From contig CM049996.1 of assembly GCA_016630955.3 (NCBI GenBank), positions 124,001 to 188,000 of the forward strand: a stretch of 64,000 bases of DNA, written 5' to 3'. This DNA is from Didymella arachidicola. Its lineage: Eukaryota; Ascomycota; Dothideomycetes; Pleosporales; Didymellaceae. A model generated the notes under the pieces. That model was not told the DNA's origin and searched no databases. It worked only from the letters and a program-made list of their open reading frames with translations. How positions within the stretch are numbered: the first letter of the stretch is position 1; each line of letters opens with the position of its first letter. Position numbers and translations under genes: made by a program. Below, one piece after another: positions 1 to 11,627 of the stretch.

Positions 1-1212
1 TAGTCGGCTCTGCAACGTTCAACAAGATCGATTATGCTTTTGCGGTCTCAGGTCACGTGGCCTGCTGGTATTGTTCGACTTTCATCCTGTTCAGTCCAAT
101 GCTCACAGACGCGACGTAACGCGACGTAACGCGCGAAAAAACATAACTGCCGGAATCTCATACTTCCATCGAAAGAAGGTACGTTGCAGACACACTGCGC
201 TCTGGGGTTGTGGTGTACGGCAACCTTGCGCCGGGCTGGAGCAACCTCGGATTGGTCAGGCGTTCCATTGTCCACGTCGTCGACGGCCGCCCATCCCACC
301 TCCCTCATCATCAAACACTCACGGAGTTTGGCCAGACCGCCTTCCACAGCCTTCGCACGCGGCAAGACGCGTTTTTTATTATGTCGGCGCGGGAATGGCC
401 CGGCCGGCCGCTGTAGCGATGCTTTGGTTGGGCGCGTGCTGTGCTCTCGTTTGTGATGGACCTGGAACGCACCGCCACCTCCGCTCAGGCAGCCCAGCGA
501 TTGTCACGCTCTCACGGCCAGAGAAGTGACGTCGATATACCTCAACATTTCGATCGGTGGACTGCCCTCAGGGTCGGATCGAACTCAAAAAAACAACTGG
601 TCTCACAGTGTTCACCTCCATGTTTGTTTCTTGTTTCTACTACAGTCTCTCTATCTCTTCATTTCCTAGCCATTCTTCTTGTATTCTGTTCTACGATCCT
701 CCTATCGCTGATGCATCCACTCGGGCTCGAATCGCGCAGCTATGACATCACACTTGAGCAGCAGAGCTTCGAACGTTCCAGAGCGAGCAGCTCGGCTCGT
801 ACGTTTTCCGCAGGTATCTGCGTTAACCCCGTGAACGACCTCTCACAGTAAACCTAGCGTTTCGTTTCGGTGACTGCTTGAGGTGATTGGCTGAAGCTCT
901 AGGAAGCTGTTCGAGAGAGCCTTTGGACCCTGTGAGCAACCCCGGCCCGTTACGCCAACGCGCGCCAGCATATTACGTCTCTGGTCCCCGACGCTCTTCC
1001 GCCAGCGTCATCTTCGTTGCTCGCTCCCCTTCGCCGTTGGTTGCTTGCCCAACACTGTGTACATTGCCTTCTTTGGCTACTTGCACCCCTACCACACTGG
1101 CAGCTGCAACTTTTGAAGGTCTTTACCGAACGCACTCGAGGCCAGCTACCTACATGTGCAGTCGATCACTCTCATCTTGTACCCGCACACAACCACCGCT
1201 TGCGAGGCCAAT
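1..1212. other. Left-edge region without a supported gene
   Basis: Several overlapping open frames of 60-150 codons exist on both strands, but none has convincing protein-like composition, intron structure or a recognisable motif. The right part is probably the promoter and 5' leader of the gene beginning at 1213. It is rich in pyrimidine runs (about 600-720), as fungal leaders often are. Confidence 0.4.
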
Positions 1213-2028
1213 ATGGCACAGGGTACGAATCATAGCTACGTTTAAAGGTGTGGTGTTCTGACTGAATGTTCACGCAGCCACCCTCGAAAACCCCTTGAAT
1301 GAGAAGTCCACACCCTCAGTCGCCTTCATCCTCGGTCGCAACGGTGACCCCCTCACACTCGCCCTCCGTAGCGGCGAGGAGCTCAATGACGACGATCTGT
1401 TACAGCTTCACGGAGCTTCCTCGTCGACCTCGACGTCACCAGAATCTTCACCTACCGCTGTGTTCAGCTCCCGCGAGCCATCGACCGTGACCAAACCTAC
1501 TTCGCACGGCACGGGCTATCTGGCAAATGATTACAAAGACAAAGGCAAAACCCGGACTGAGTACGCTTCGTCTCTGTCTGCGACACACGGGTCAGATTCC
1601 GAGACGGAAGCTGAGCATGATGACACTCAGCGTACTGCTGTTCTTGGTGCTGGCGCATGGACATCTGATCAACACAGCCAGGAACATTGCTTCCGCAGAG
1701 CAGAGAATAGTAAGATCAGATTGTCAAAGCAGTTACCAGACCGCCGTAAGAAGGTTCCGTTAGTCATCCATCAGACGGCTGTTCGTAAAGTGCCCCACCG
1801 CCTTGATGGGGAACCCAAATTTGGCCCAGCAATTGAGCCCGCCAAAGCAGGTATGTCGATTCCTCAGACCACGCGCCTAGTTTTAGTCTTCTGATAAGAT
1901 CATTAGGCGTATACCCTCGCGAACACACTGCTCTGCAGCACTACATCTTGTTCGGACTCACCGTACTGTTGTTCTTGGCTGCCTTTTCAGCCGGGACGTT
2001 GGTAGGACGAGGCCGGCCATGCTCTTAG
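1213..2028 (+). CDS. Predicted tail-anchored membrane protein, function unknown (3 exons)
   Basis: Model: exons 1213-1222, 1278-1850 and 1907-2028, giving 234 residues. The first exon is only 10 nt (Met-Ala-Gln plus one base). The intron starts GTACGA and ends CGCAG; the second runs from GTATGT to TTAG. Both junctions keep the frame, and the open frame of exon 2 has no ATG near its 5' end, which supports the small first exon. The N-terminal part is Ser/Thr-rich and acidic (ESSPTAV, GSDSETEAEHDD) and looks cytosolic and disordered. The last exon encodes one hydrophobic segment (YILFGLTVLLFLAAFSAGTLVG) followed by a short basic tail, so insertion by the tail-anchor (GET) route is a reasonable inference. 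I recognise no family. Nothing nearby suggests a pathway. Confidence 0.6.
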
Positions 2029-4446
2029 GCATTGTCTTCGTTCCTCTGACAAGACAGTTTTAAGGGTATCATCCTATCCTTGCAGCGTTGTCTACATAAC
2101 CCGAACTTTTCCCTTCACAGCATGAGATTCTATCTTCGTCCTTTATTTAGGGTCATCGATTGACCCAACCAGTAATTTTTAGTCAAATCCCTATATTTGA
2201 TCTAGTCTTGAATCATATCGCGAATTACTCCGTTCTGAAGACGCTTATTGTTCACATACACTTTGCTAGCGTCACATGGTCCGATAAAATAGAGCGTTAA
2301 TACATTCCATCCGCATCAGTCTTACATACTGTACGTGCATAAGCCACACATCAACAAAGGATCAGAGAGATATGAGAAACTGAAATCGGCTCGAGTGACA
2401 CGCGGATCGTACTTTGCAGAGTGCCATGTGTGCCTGGGAGCCTCAGTCAACTCGATCACGGTGGGAGGCTGTGCTGACCATCTCCCCGCTGCGCCGAACA
2501 CCCTACCTCGAAACCCGGACCTGTCCACACCTGCGTCTCCCAAGAGCGCCCGAATACCCGCGCTCGAGCCTCAATAACACAGCCATTTCAGTGAAAAATT
2601 TTCTCGAGGCTGAAACACTATTGTGAGACCACGGGATCATAGGTAGGGTCGATTCAGGCGATTACTGGCCTCATTTACATGCAGGCTTACTGCACTTACC
2701 AGGAACAGCCGCAACTATCGATGGTGGTCTGTGAACCAGCACATCGCAGACAATCATAGTTGGCATTACACATCCTACCTATCTGCGAGGGGCGTGCATT
2801 CCCACTACGAACCTTGTTGCGGCGCATGCTCAGTTGCACGAGCATTCGCGCAGTTGCACAGCACCTGCAGCGATGCTGCGCGGTGCCGTCAGATCGTGTT
2901 ACGACAGACAGAAGCTGAACAGCATGAGAACATCAGATGCGCGAACTGTTGCCGTCACTACAGCCACTTTAGCCATCTCAACAGACTACAGTCGCTATTG
3001 GAGCTATATGAGCATATGGAATTGCAGCTGAAACACATAAAAACACCCCGACATTCAGAATCCTGGGACAGCACAATGGGCCCTTCTGAAGGTGTTCTGC
3101 AGGCACCTTTTTGGCTACCTGCACATATCATGCACTACAGTGTGGCAAAAGCTTAGTGCTCAACCGGACAACTATTCAGACTCCGTTTAGATTTACGGCA
3201 GACCGAAGCCAGTAGTCCTCCATTCTGGTTACCGCTATCTGTGGTCGCTTGAGGCGGATACCGTTGCGCAGCTCTGCAACTTGTCTTGAAAATCCGTTGC
3301 AAACGCGGACAGCATGCATGCGATGCCGTGCTACATTGGCGGCAGTAGCAGCAGCGCCAGCAGCAAACTGGGGCGTCTTTTGATCATGCATGGTAAATTT
3401 ACTGTGTACATGGCGCACTGCTCCGGCTACGTTAGTTCCGCAGGAACACTTGCTCGAGCTATCACCTCGCAGCACAGCCTCTATGACGCTCATCAATCCC
3501 TTCATCTCTTCTTCAAAAACAATTACCCTTCTTATCGAATGAGAAAGTGCCCGTGATTTCCGGCGAACATCCGCTACCGCGACTTGCATGCGTAATTTTG
3601 CGATGGCTTCGCGAAGCAGACCGTGCGCCAGGTACAAACACATCAACTTGCAGTAGCGGTATATATGCTGACCAGTCGTATCCCATTGCCTTAAATGTGG
3701 ATCAAAATTTGCAAGCGAACCATCGATGACCAGCCCTGTAGCGGCGAATATCGTCATCTCCTGCGTGCTGCAACTGCCCGTGCTTCTGCAGCAGGTCAGC
3801 AACCGCGCTGTCGACCCTCGTCTGCAGAAGTTCGCGCTTGACTGCACCGTGCCAACCTACAACACGACCACTTGCACTGCCTTGCCGCTGTATCCATGCC
3901 ATCTCGTGTAACGCTTGCGCTGCTGACCCATCTAAACTACATGCACCAGGGTGCTAATGGTTGGGGTTTTACAACTACTACAAAGAATGGGGCCGCGATA
4001 GTGCCGCGCACTCCATCCCAGCAAGTCATTGCTTACCCAAGAAAGGGGCCGTGACAAGTCAAAGCTATCAGTATGTAGTAAGCTAGTTGTTCTTGAAGTG
4101 GAAAGCTCATATTAAATGCGCTGTCCGCATCTACGAATTCCCTTTCTCACCATCTTGACGGGCACAGCAATAGTCCGGCAACATCCATAACTCAGATTAG
4201 ACGGAAATAACGCATCTATCTGTTCAATATCTTTCAATACGCCTCAGAGTTTGTTAAAAGCCTCCCTCCTCATCTACAGCCGACCAGATACCTTGCACAA
4301 AGTCCTTTACGCTACATCCACCATATACCACCATCGACGCCCATACAAATCTTTGGCTATCGCTTTGTTCAATACTACAACAAAGACACTGTTTTCAGTT
4401 CAAAGGTCTCTGTGTGGTATCACCTAGCGTTGTTTCCGGTGTTGAA
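2029..4446. other. 2.4 kb region without a supported gene
   Basis: Open frames up to 223 codons (minus strand, 3176-3847) occur. That one starts with GTG and has no motif; a frame of this length is expected by chance a few times in a window of this size. No tRNA or repeat was recognised by eye. Confidence 0.4.
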
Positions 4447-4838
4447 ATGTCTGCTGTCTGTAAGTACGCTAGCTTATCGTTAGTCTACACTTTGCCCCAG
4501 ATTTCGTTTACAATTGAGCGTCTAAGCCCCACATGTTCAATGCTAACAGCACCACAGCGCAGTCATCCGCATCCAGACCACGACGTCGGTCTCTGCTCCG
4601 CCGCAATGGCATTCCCAGCCATGATGATACACTCGCCAAATATGTCCGCTGGGCAAGAGTGCGACACTATTTTCTCAATGGAGGGAGGTCTGTCAGGTTG
4701 GCTGCATCAGTCCGTACAGCGGTAGATGCGCCCGAGAGCCACAGCCGAACTCTGCCGCTTGCGACTAACGCCTCGGAGCTGGACTCGGCGGCCGACATGC
4801 ACACGGATCTGTTACATATAGGAAGCCAATTTGGATAA
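4447..4838 (+). CDS. Small hypothetical protein (2 exons), weakly supported
   Basis: Exon 1 is 4447-4459 (Met-Ser-Ala-Val plus one base), followed by an ideal donor GTAAGT. The intron carries a branch-like GCTAAC and ends ACCACAG at 4557. Exon 2 (4558-4838) continues in frame to TAA. The 97-residue product is basic at first (SRPRRRSLLRR) and then has a plausible helical stretch (DDTLAKYVRWARVRHYFLN). No family was recognised. Support rests only on the good splice signals and the joined frame. It could be a chance arrangement or the relic of a larger gene. Confidence 0.35.
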
Positions 4839-6625
4839 GGAAGGACTAGCAAAATAGGAGCAGAGCATTGACAGTCTGGAGAAGACTGCTCAATAGAATT
4901 CAGCAGCCAATCGGCTGGGTCGCGGTTGTACAACATGTTTCAGTATCCCTCATGTTCTTTTACGGCTATCTACAGCATTTACCTAGATAAATTCCATCAC
5001 TTGTACATCTCGAAAAAATTTCACAACACACCTTCAACCAGCAATTATGCATGCACATATCACTCCCTAAACGTGCCTCGGCGAAATAGAGGGTACGCTC
5101 GAAGAATCGATGGCGCCCAACGAACGCATGCCAAACACCCTTCCGTTCAAGTCGACCACCGTCATGGGATTTTCTGACTTACCCACCATACAATAGAACG
5201 AACCATGGCGACTGGTATCGATGTAATGCTTCAAATGGTCTCAGAGCTGCGCATCTGTCCTGACGTCCAGGCCCAGTGATCCTGCCCGATTTGAATATCT
5301 TCTGGCAGCGCCTGCTCGATCCCTCACTCTGCGCCTCGACTGCGATTCCCTTGCTGCTTCCCTATCATAGTCAGATGAATAGCCGAAGAAAGCATGTTAT
5401 CGGCCGATTGGACGGTCACGTTACTCCTGCTCGTCGCTGCAACGAGAACATGAGCGGATTGTACACTGCTCGCTTGCGGCTGAATCTAATCAACTTGACG
5501 TCACATAGACTTTAAAAAAAATTCAGCGATCGTTGCTCGAAGGTTCCGTTCGCTGCATATCATTTCGGAAGATTCACTTGGGCATCTGTTTGGCTGGTCC
5601 CGAGACGGCAACGGTATGTCCAGCACCGACACTAGCTCTACGTCTACCAGATATACTCAACACGCGGCTCAGGAGACACCATGGATCTCCAGACCCTCAT
5701 CAAAGTGGTTGAGTCAGATGCGAGCAGCAGACTGAAAGGCCTCCAAGTAGGACATTCGCGGTGTAACTGCATTTTGACAACTATGTCTTTTTCTTCCAGG
5801 GGGCCAACTAAATGAACACTTCTCCAAAATTGTGCTATTCCTCGAGATTGTGACGCATTAGAGCTCTAATTTTAACAGAAGAATATATGTGGTACTTACC
5901 ATCTTCGGTCTGATGTGTGCTCAGGGTAGACTTGAACCACATCTACACCACCGCTGGGGAGGTCAACCAGAGTTGCCCCCTTTCAAATCCACACAATGTC
6001 TACTTACACTACCAACCCATGTATGAACCGCCAACGACAACCCGTCGCTCCATGGCACCTGTGACTAGTTTCTAATCGCAAAACCGGTACAATGTCGTGA
6101 ATTATTCGCATCCGATGTATATCAACCCTTGCCTCCGCACATTCTCTCTCTGAGGTCTTCAGGATTGAGCTCGGAGAAATACACGACGTCTTACTCTTAC
6201 ACAATACCATTCACTACGACAAACAGCGCAACGTGGGGGTGTGGTAAGTTTTTGAAGGCACATCGTGAAAGTACATCGTACTAGCGCGAATTCGGGGGCT
6301 ACACTTTCACTGCACACCGCAAGGAGAGTTCACGCATGGGGTGGTTTACGAGTTCTCGCTCAGTCGCTGTCTCTCCCTTTTCTGTCGCCAACACTGAGGC
6401 AAAGCGGAACTACAGCGAGAGCAGAATGTTCTTTATGCTTGCGCACCGGGTGGGTATCGCGGTGGTCGATACTTGCGCTGCTGTTAGGAAAGCTCTCACA
6501 CCAGTCGACCGAGAGATTTATCCGGTCCCAGAAGATACAACCCTCACCCAGCTTCAGCGGATCACTACCGTCGGCACACTCAAGGCCGCAGTGGCCCGCC
6601 AGCTCCAGCACACCACCCCTCTTAG
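4839..6625. other. 1.8 kb region without a supported gene
   Basis: Short overlapping frames only. The right end (about 6265-6625) may hold the missing 5' exon or exons of the next gene: open frames in two phases overlap there (one from an ATG at 6426), but I could not join either to the downstream frame with confidence. Confidence 0.35.
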
Positions 6626-7834
6626 CCACCAACTGCTCCCCACACAACACGCGCACAACGCGCCCTTTACAGCTGTAGCCACCAGAAGCTACCTGGCCGC
6701 GTTCTACGCCCACATCGAGCGCAGTGTCTGCGCCGGGCTCGTAATCACCATTCCATCCTGCACCTGTACATCCCCTCAGACCTCCTCACCAACCTCTCTA
6801 TCCCCGCCCACACCCTCAACGCCCTCTCCCTCTTCATCCCGGGCTTCGAATCCCTCCACCGCTCCTCCTGGGACTGGCCCACCACCCCTCCCCCAGGACC
6901 CCTCGAGGAACCCCCTTACCCGCCCAAATACCCCCTCTTCGTACCCCACCGCTTCCTCTACGACAACCACCTCCCGATCCCCAGCTTCGAAGCGTGTTTA
7001 CACCATGGCCCCGCGTTCCCTTTGGGTCCGCACAAAGAGCGCGAGAACGTGCGGCCGCGGTATATTCGCTTGCCGCCGCGCGGCGAGGGGATGGAGGTGC
7101 CGGGGGAGATGCTGCCGCTTATTCCCACGGTGATTGCGGATGAAGTAGAGGTTTTGAGGGAGAGGATTGCGTTTTATAAAGGGAGGGTGGAGATGGGGGA
7201 GGTGGATTTGGAGCAGGGAGAGGGTTATCCCGAGGCGCCGGATTACGGGGCGCATTTTTTGTTTCAGGGGGCGTGGAGTTGGGGGAGGTGTCGGGAGTGG
7301 TGGGAGAGGGATCCGGGGGGGTTTGTGGGGTGGGTGGAGGGGAGCCCGGGGAGGGAGGAGGAGGTGGTTGGGTGGCATGATTGTGCTGGGGAGTTTGAGG
7401 GAAGGTATCCGGGGGAGTTGGAGAGGAGGGTTAGAGGGGAGGCTGCTAAGGAAGCATAATCCTCGCGTCCGGATGAGCCTGACGGGTTCTTCCTTCCGTC
7501 TCCGGCGCTGTCGTTTTCCTCCACTTCTTCCGCGTCAGAAGACGTTACTCCCGAGGAATATCGACACTCCAGCGATACCAGCAACTCTTCTGGCTGGAGC
7601 TTCGACATCGGTGCCCCCGGCGTTGCGGCAGATGCTACTGTCGTCCACGCCGTGGTGTCTCAGCGTCGCTGGCCAGGTGGCTCCAGTGTGAACACGTACC
7701 TCGCGCACGAGTCGTACACGCCTATTATCGACTACGCGTACAGGAAGATGTCGGAGATTTATCAGTCGCAGGGCATGGGGTGCGATGAGGCTGAGGCGCG
7801 GTTTGGTGTGTTTGGGCACGGTCAGCGGTTGTAG
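6626..7834 (+). pseudogene. Disrupted or incompletely resolved protein gene, family unknown
   Basis: One frame stays open from 6626 to a TAA at 7457-7459, and the same frame stays open again from 7460 to TAG at 7832-7834. Both halves look truly coding. The first gives a Pro/Trp-rich stretch (FIPGFESLHRSSWDWP) and then an acidic, Trp-rich one (FLFQGAWSWGRCREWW). The second gives an acidic Ser-rich linker and a compact end (YLAHESYTPIIDYAYRKM). The first in-frame ATG is only at about 7091, so the N terminus must come from an upstream exon that I could not place. No normal GT-AG intron removes the internal TAA while keeping frame. Either the gene is broken by one nonsense change, two genes abut, or the sequence has an error here. 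I do not recognise the family. Confidence 0.45.
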
Positions 7835-8557
7835 GGTCCTGTGCTGCGTGGGTGAGGGTGTGTGGTGCGTTTGAGATGTTACGCCTCGTGGATGATCGGA
7901 GTCTCGGAGGCATCAGTCATAGTCTTTGTGCCGATATGTATCGAACCCAACATCGCAATGTTGGGCCCTGTAGTGAACCCGCTGTTGTACGCACTAGGCT
8001 TATTTGATTAACCAGTAACGTAGTATGGGGTTTGGAATAAAGTATATCACACACCGATTCCTCCTATATTCCCCACGATCAACCACCGCAGCAACAGACT
8101 CTCCACCTCCCAGCCACAGCACAGATCCTCATCCTCGCATAGCTCAGTGTAGCAAGATACTTCCCTGTCATCCGAGTCTCTCACACTGCGCTTGATCCTG
8201 CGGACTTCGTCGTAATGCCTTCGAGTCGAGATTCGACACGTGACTAAACTCACAAAGAGTGATAGACGTATGTCTTGTTGCAGCTCTTCGAGAGGTTGCG
8301 CTTGCCGAATGCTCAGCGAAGCGGGTTTGAGGATGGGGGGTACACTCTGTTGAGTGTATATTTCCAGAGCTGATATCGAACACGAGCGATGGGTATGTGG
8401 TGTCTCGCTGGCGTAGGGAATGTGTCTAGGGTCTGATAGTGTCTCCGGGACAATTCCGACCTTGAGTGTCTCCAGAGACACGTTGATGGCCTGTGACGCC
8501 ACTTCATTCAAAAACAGTGAGGCATGCGTTGGCGTGCGTCCCAAAAGTGGACAGGAG
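7835..8557. other. Convergent 3' intergenic region
   Basis: Lies between the 3' ends of the preceding plus-strand frame and ALG13 on the minus strand. Overlapping minus-strand frames (8047-8691) have no protein-like signature and run into the ALG13 second exon in another frame. Nothing else was recognised. Confidence 0.4.
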
Positions 8558-9195
8558 TCAATCCAAAAACCCCACAGTCTCATCCATAACATCCGCAAAA
8601 CTCTTCGTCTCGCGATGCTTCCCGCTAGTAATGGGCGGAAACTGCGCCATCTTCGTGCGGAACTCCTCAGCCGCATGTATACTTTTTGCAAGATCCCTAC
8701 CCACCGTCAGCCCTCCACACATCACCCCCCACCGGGAACAACTCACCCAACATCCCCTCTAATCAAATACCCCGACCGCTGCATCGCATCCGCAAGCTCC
8801 TCCTGGTGGTTATCCGCCAGCCCTGTATTCGGCACCACAACGAGCGGGACCCCGTAGCGCAGCACTGCAAGAATAGACCCCGAGCCCGCGTGCGACACAA
8901 CAATGCCGCTGGATTTCTGCACGAGGGTGAGTTGGGCGTGCAGGCCGTCTGGGTTGAAGGCGATGCCGTCGATGGTTAGTGTGTTGCGCACGTGGGCCTG
9001 GGCGGGGGGGAGGGCTTGGGTGTAGACGGGGCCGGCGGACCCGTATTGGATGAGGAGGTGGGTGTAACCGTGGGTGAGTAGGGCGGAGAGGGAGGGGGGG
9101 GAGAGGATGGAGGTTATTAGGGAGGGGAAGGGTGCTGTGGCGCCGGTGGTTACGAAGCAGAGTTTTGAGGTTGGGGGGAAGGTCCATGTGGTCAT
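8558..9195 (-). CDS. ALG13: UDP-N-acetylglucosamine transferase catalytic subunit ALG13
   Basis: Two exons, 9195-8747 and 8696-8558, with a 50-nt intron (GTGAGT to GGTAG); 195 residues, normal for fungal Alg13. The fold is the C-terminal half of a GT28 glycosyltransferase. It has an N-terminal KLCFVTTGATAPF strand-loop and the UDP-sugar binding motif SHAGSGSILAVLRYGVP, followed by VVVPN and the conserved DNHQEELA. In the family, Alg13 is cytosolic and is recruited to the ER membrane by Alg14; together they add the second GlcNAc to dolichol-PP-GlcNAc in N-glycan assembly. The first exon holds almost the whole domain; the second ends the protein with a short helix (HAAEEFRTKMAQF). It is divergent from the mS35 gene, with 209 bp between the start codons. 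Confidence 0.92.
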
Positions 9196-9404
9196 GATTT
9201 CAATTGGACTTGACGTGATGAGGACGATTGACGGATTTCACGGGTGAGCGATATTACAACTCAAGTCTGTGGTTGCAATCCAAGATGTGGTCGCCGAGGT
9301 CGGACGCAACCGCCTCGCATTGGCTGGTGGCACAGACGCACTCCCGCTCTTGGCGCCGGATGCGACGACGAAAAGTTCACGACTCCATCCCCATCCCCAG
9401 CAAC
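9196..9404. promoter_or_regulatory. Shared divergent promoter region ALG13 / mS35
   Basis: Only 209 bp separate the start codons of two divergent genes, so their core promoters must lie here. No clear TATA box was seen. Confidence 0.5.
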
Positions 9405-10531
9405 ATGGCGTCAGCAACACGGAGGCTGCTGCTGCAGTCGCGGCGCAGTCCGTCACCCCTCACCCCCCGCTCGCCATCTCAATGCACCTCCCAATGGCAA
9501 CGCCCGTTCTCCACAACCCCCCGCCGCGCCGCAAGAGACCCCTACGAGGAACGCGAGACAGAGCGCATCCCCCTGAAACCCGTCCAGGAATCCACATGGG
9601 CCAACACACCCGACAAAGCAGCCGCACAGCTGCAAAAGCTGGCAGCAGACCTGAAAGAGCTGAACCAGGACGCGATCCAGGACGCCGCGCGCCGGGGCCG
9701 CAACGGGCGCGAAGCCGCAACCGACTACGAGCTCGACGCCGACGAGGACCTCGCAATCCCCGAGGACGACCTGCGCGCCGTCAAATCAGGGTTCTGGGCC
9801 GAGGGCGAGGAGTCGCTGGGCCCCGATGAGGATTACTACGGGGATGATATCACGTCCCACGGCCACGGCGAGCTGCAGTCGCACCGCTACCTGCGCGAGT
9901 ACGCGCGGTTGATTGCATGGGAGCTGCCCCTGCTGTCGCGTACGTCCGCATCTCACACATGTATAGAAAGAGCTAACGCTTAGCAGACCTCGCCCGCCCC
10001 TTCTCCCCCCCCACAGCCGCAACCCCATTCCGCTTCCGCTACACCTCGTACCTGGGCGAATCGCACCCGGCAACCAACAAAGTCGTCGTCCAATTCTCGC
10101 CCTCAGACCTCGGTCTCACCCCGCTCCAACGCAGCAAACTCATCAAGCTCGCCGGGCCCCGCTACAATCCCTCTTCAGACCTGATCAAACTCTCGACTGA
10201 GGCGTTTGACACGCAGACGCAGAATAAGCGGTTCCTGGGCGACACCATTTCCAAACTCATCGCCGAAGCAAAGGATGCGACGGACACGTTTGAAGACGTG
10301 CCGTTTGATTTCAGACACCACACACCGAAAGCGCGGCACGAGTTTCCCAAGGAGTGGATTCTGACGCCGGAGCGGAAAAAGTATCTGGCGGAGAAGAGGG
10401 CGCAGGCGGCGAGGGTCGAGGACCGGAAGAGGGGGAATGGGGAGATTGTGGATGGGCAGGTGATTGTGGAGACGAGCTTGCCGTTTGCGGAGGCGGAGCC
10501 TGTGTTGGTTGAGGCGCCGAGAAGGAAGTAG
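9405..10531 (+). CDS. RSM24: Mitochondrial small ribosomal subunit protein mS35 (Rsm24)
   Basis: Exons 9405-9939 and about 9987-10531. The intron begins GTACGT, has a GCTAAC branch-like site and ends TAGCAG, so the acceptor could be at 9983 or 9986; both keep frame. The N terminus is a typical mitochondrial presequence (MASATRRLLLQSRRSP, then RPFSTTPRRAARDPYEE). The body contains the family signature block HHTPKARHEFPKEW and the preceding KLIKLAGPRYNP. Yeast Rsm24 and human MRPS35 belong to the small subunit of the mitochondrial ribosome. A longer in-frame frame begins upstream at 9228, but the presequence makes 9405 the better start. It is divergent from ALG13 and convergent with IEC3. Confidence 0.88.
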
Positions 10532-10691
10532 GAGTGTGTGTTGTAGATTATAGTGAGGGGTGTATCATAGATGTAGTAGTCAAGCGATCAAGTTCAAAGT
10601 GATTCAAGCCCAGGGTATCTATTTGACCCGTGTACGCCAACCCATCCACGTACTCATACAAGCATTAGCATTCCACCCCCGAACCCAGAAA

Positions 10692-11627
10692 CTACACCGC
10701 AGCCGCCGCCGCGCTCGGCCGATTCTTCTTCCTCGCGCCCTTGGCCTCGCCCTCACCTGCATCCCGCTTGCGCTTCGCCGGCCTGCTGCTGCCGCCCTTG
10801 GGCCGGTACGCCGTATCATCCGGATCAGCGACGTTCTTCTTGCCCCTTGCCTTTGCATCCGGGGCCGCCAAGTCCTCAGCATCATGATCGTCCTTGGGGC
10901 CGGGGGTGCCCATATTGGAGGGCCGGCTCTTCTTGCTGCCCTTGGGTGCTGCTTTCTCCGAGACGGTGTCGTGGTGGGCGGCGTCTTTGTCCTGCAGGAA
11001 GACCTGTGGCTGGTTCTTGCGCAGCCAGTTGTAGACGCTGTCTGGGTTGCGGATGGTGAGGTCCTTTTCGCTGAGGGGCGGTTGCGAGGGCCCGAGGTGC
11101 AGGGTGCGGTGGTGGCGGGTGGCTTCTTCGAAGGAGGGGTCCTCGAGCAGCTGGTCGAGGGCGACGAGGTAGTCTTCTTCGTGCTGGAGCGACAGGTAGC
11201 CCGGGGCGTGCTCGGTCAGGTCGATGCCGTCCGGGAGGGTGGCCAGGTCGGCGAGGGTGGTGTGGGGGACTGTGGCCTCGAGGCTGGCGAGGGTCTTGTG
11301 AGGGAGCTGGGCGGCGTCTGGGGCGAGGTCGGGCGTGGCGGACAGGTCGAAGCGCTGGCGGGGATTCACGCGCGGCTGGGAGTTGAAGTCCAGCAGGGCT
11401 TCGAGCAGCTGGTCGTTCTCGGCCTGCAGACGGCGGGCGGTGCCCATGGCCTTCCACTCGTCCATGATGAGGGCGTTGCTGTGGCTCATGGCGTCGTCGA
11501 AGCGGATGCGCATCTTGCGGAACTTGCGCCTCCACGAGCGCTTCACGGGCGGCTTCTGCGCGGGCTCGGCGCTGGGCTCGGGCGCGTCGTGCGCGGTGTC
11601 GACGGGCAGGGGCGCCTCGGTGGCCAT
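10692..11627 (-). CDS. INO80 chromatin-remodelling complex subunit IEC3
   Basis: Single exon, 311 residues from the ATG at 11627. The frame is open further upstream, but that part is a His/Asp-rich translation of a DNA repeat and is not likely coding. The Iec3-family core is at the N terminus: KRSWRRKFRKMRIRFDDAM, then a helix TARRLQAENDQLLEALLDFN. A second conserved block is SVYNWLRKNQPQVF. The C terminus is Lys/Arg/Ala-rich and looks like a nuclear, DNA-facing tail (SSRPAKRKRDAGEG). Iec3 was described as an INO80 subunit in fission yeast and is conserved in filamentous fungi; its exact role is unclear. It is divergent from the ORM gene. Confidence 0.85.
   Translation of the reverse strand: MATEAPLPVDTAHDAPEPSAEPAQKPPVKRSWRRKFRKMRIRFDDAMSHSNALIMDEWKAMGTARRLQAENDQLLEALLDFNSQPRVNPRQRFDLSATPDLAPDAAQLPHKTLASLEATVPHTTLADLATLPDGIDLTEHAPGYLSLQHEEDYLVALDQLLEDPSFEEATRHHRTLHLGPSQPPLSEKDLTIRNPDSVYNWLRKNQPQVFLQDKDAAHHDTVSEKAAPKGSKKSRPSNMGTPGPKDDHDAEDLAAPDAKARGKKNVADPDDTAYRPKGGSSRPAKRKRDAGEGEAKGARKKNRPSAAAAAV

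Noticed and set aside
3176..3847. A 223-codon minus-strand frame in the left region
   Set aside because: Begins with GTG, no motif, no splice context; length expected by chance a few times in 64 kb.
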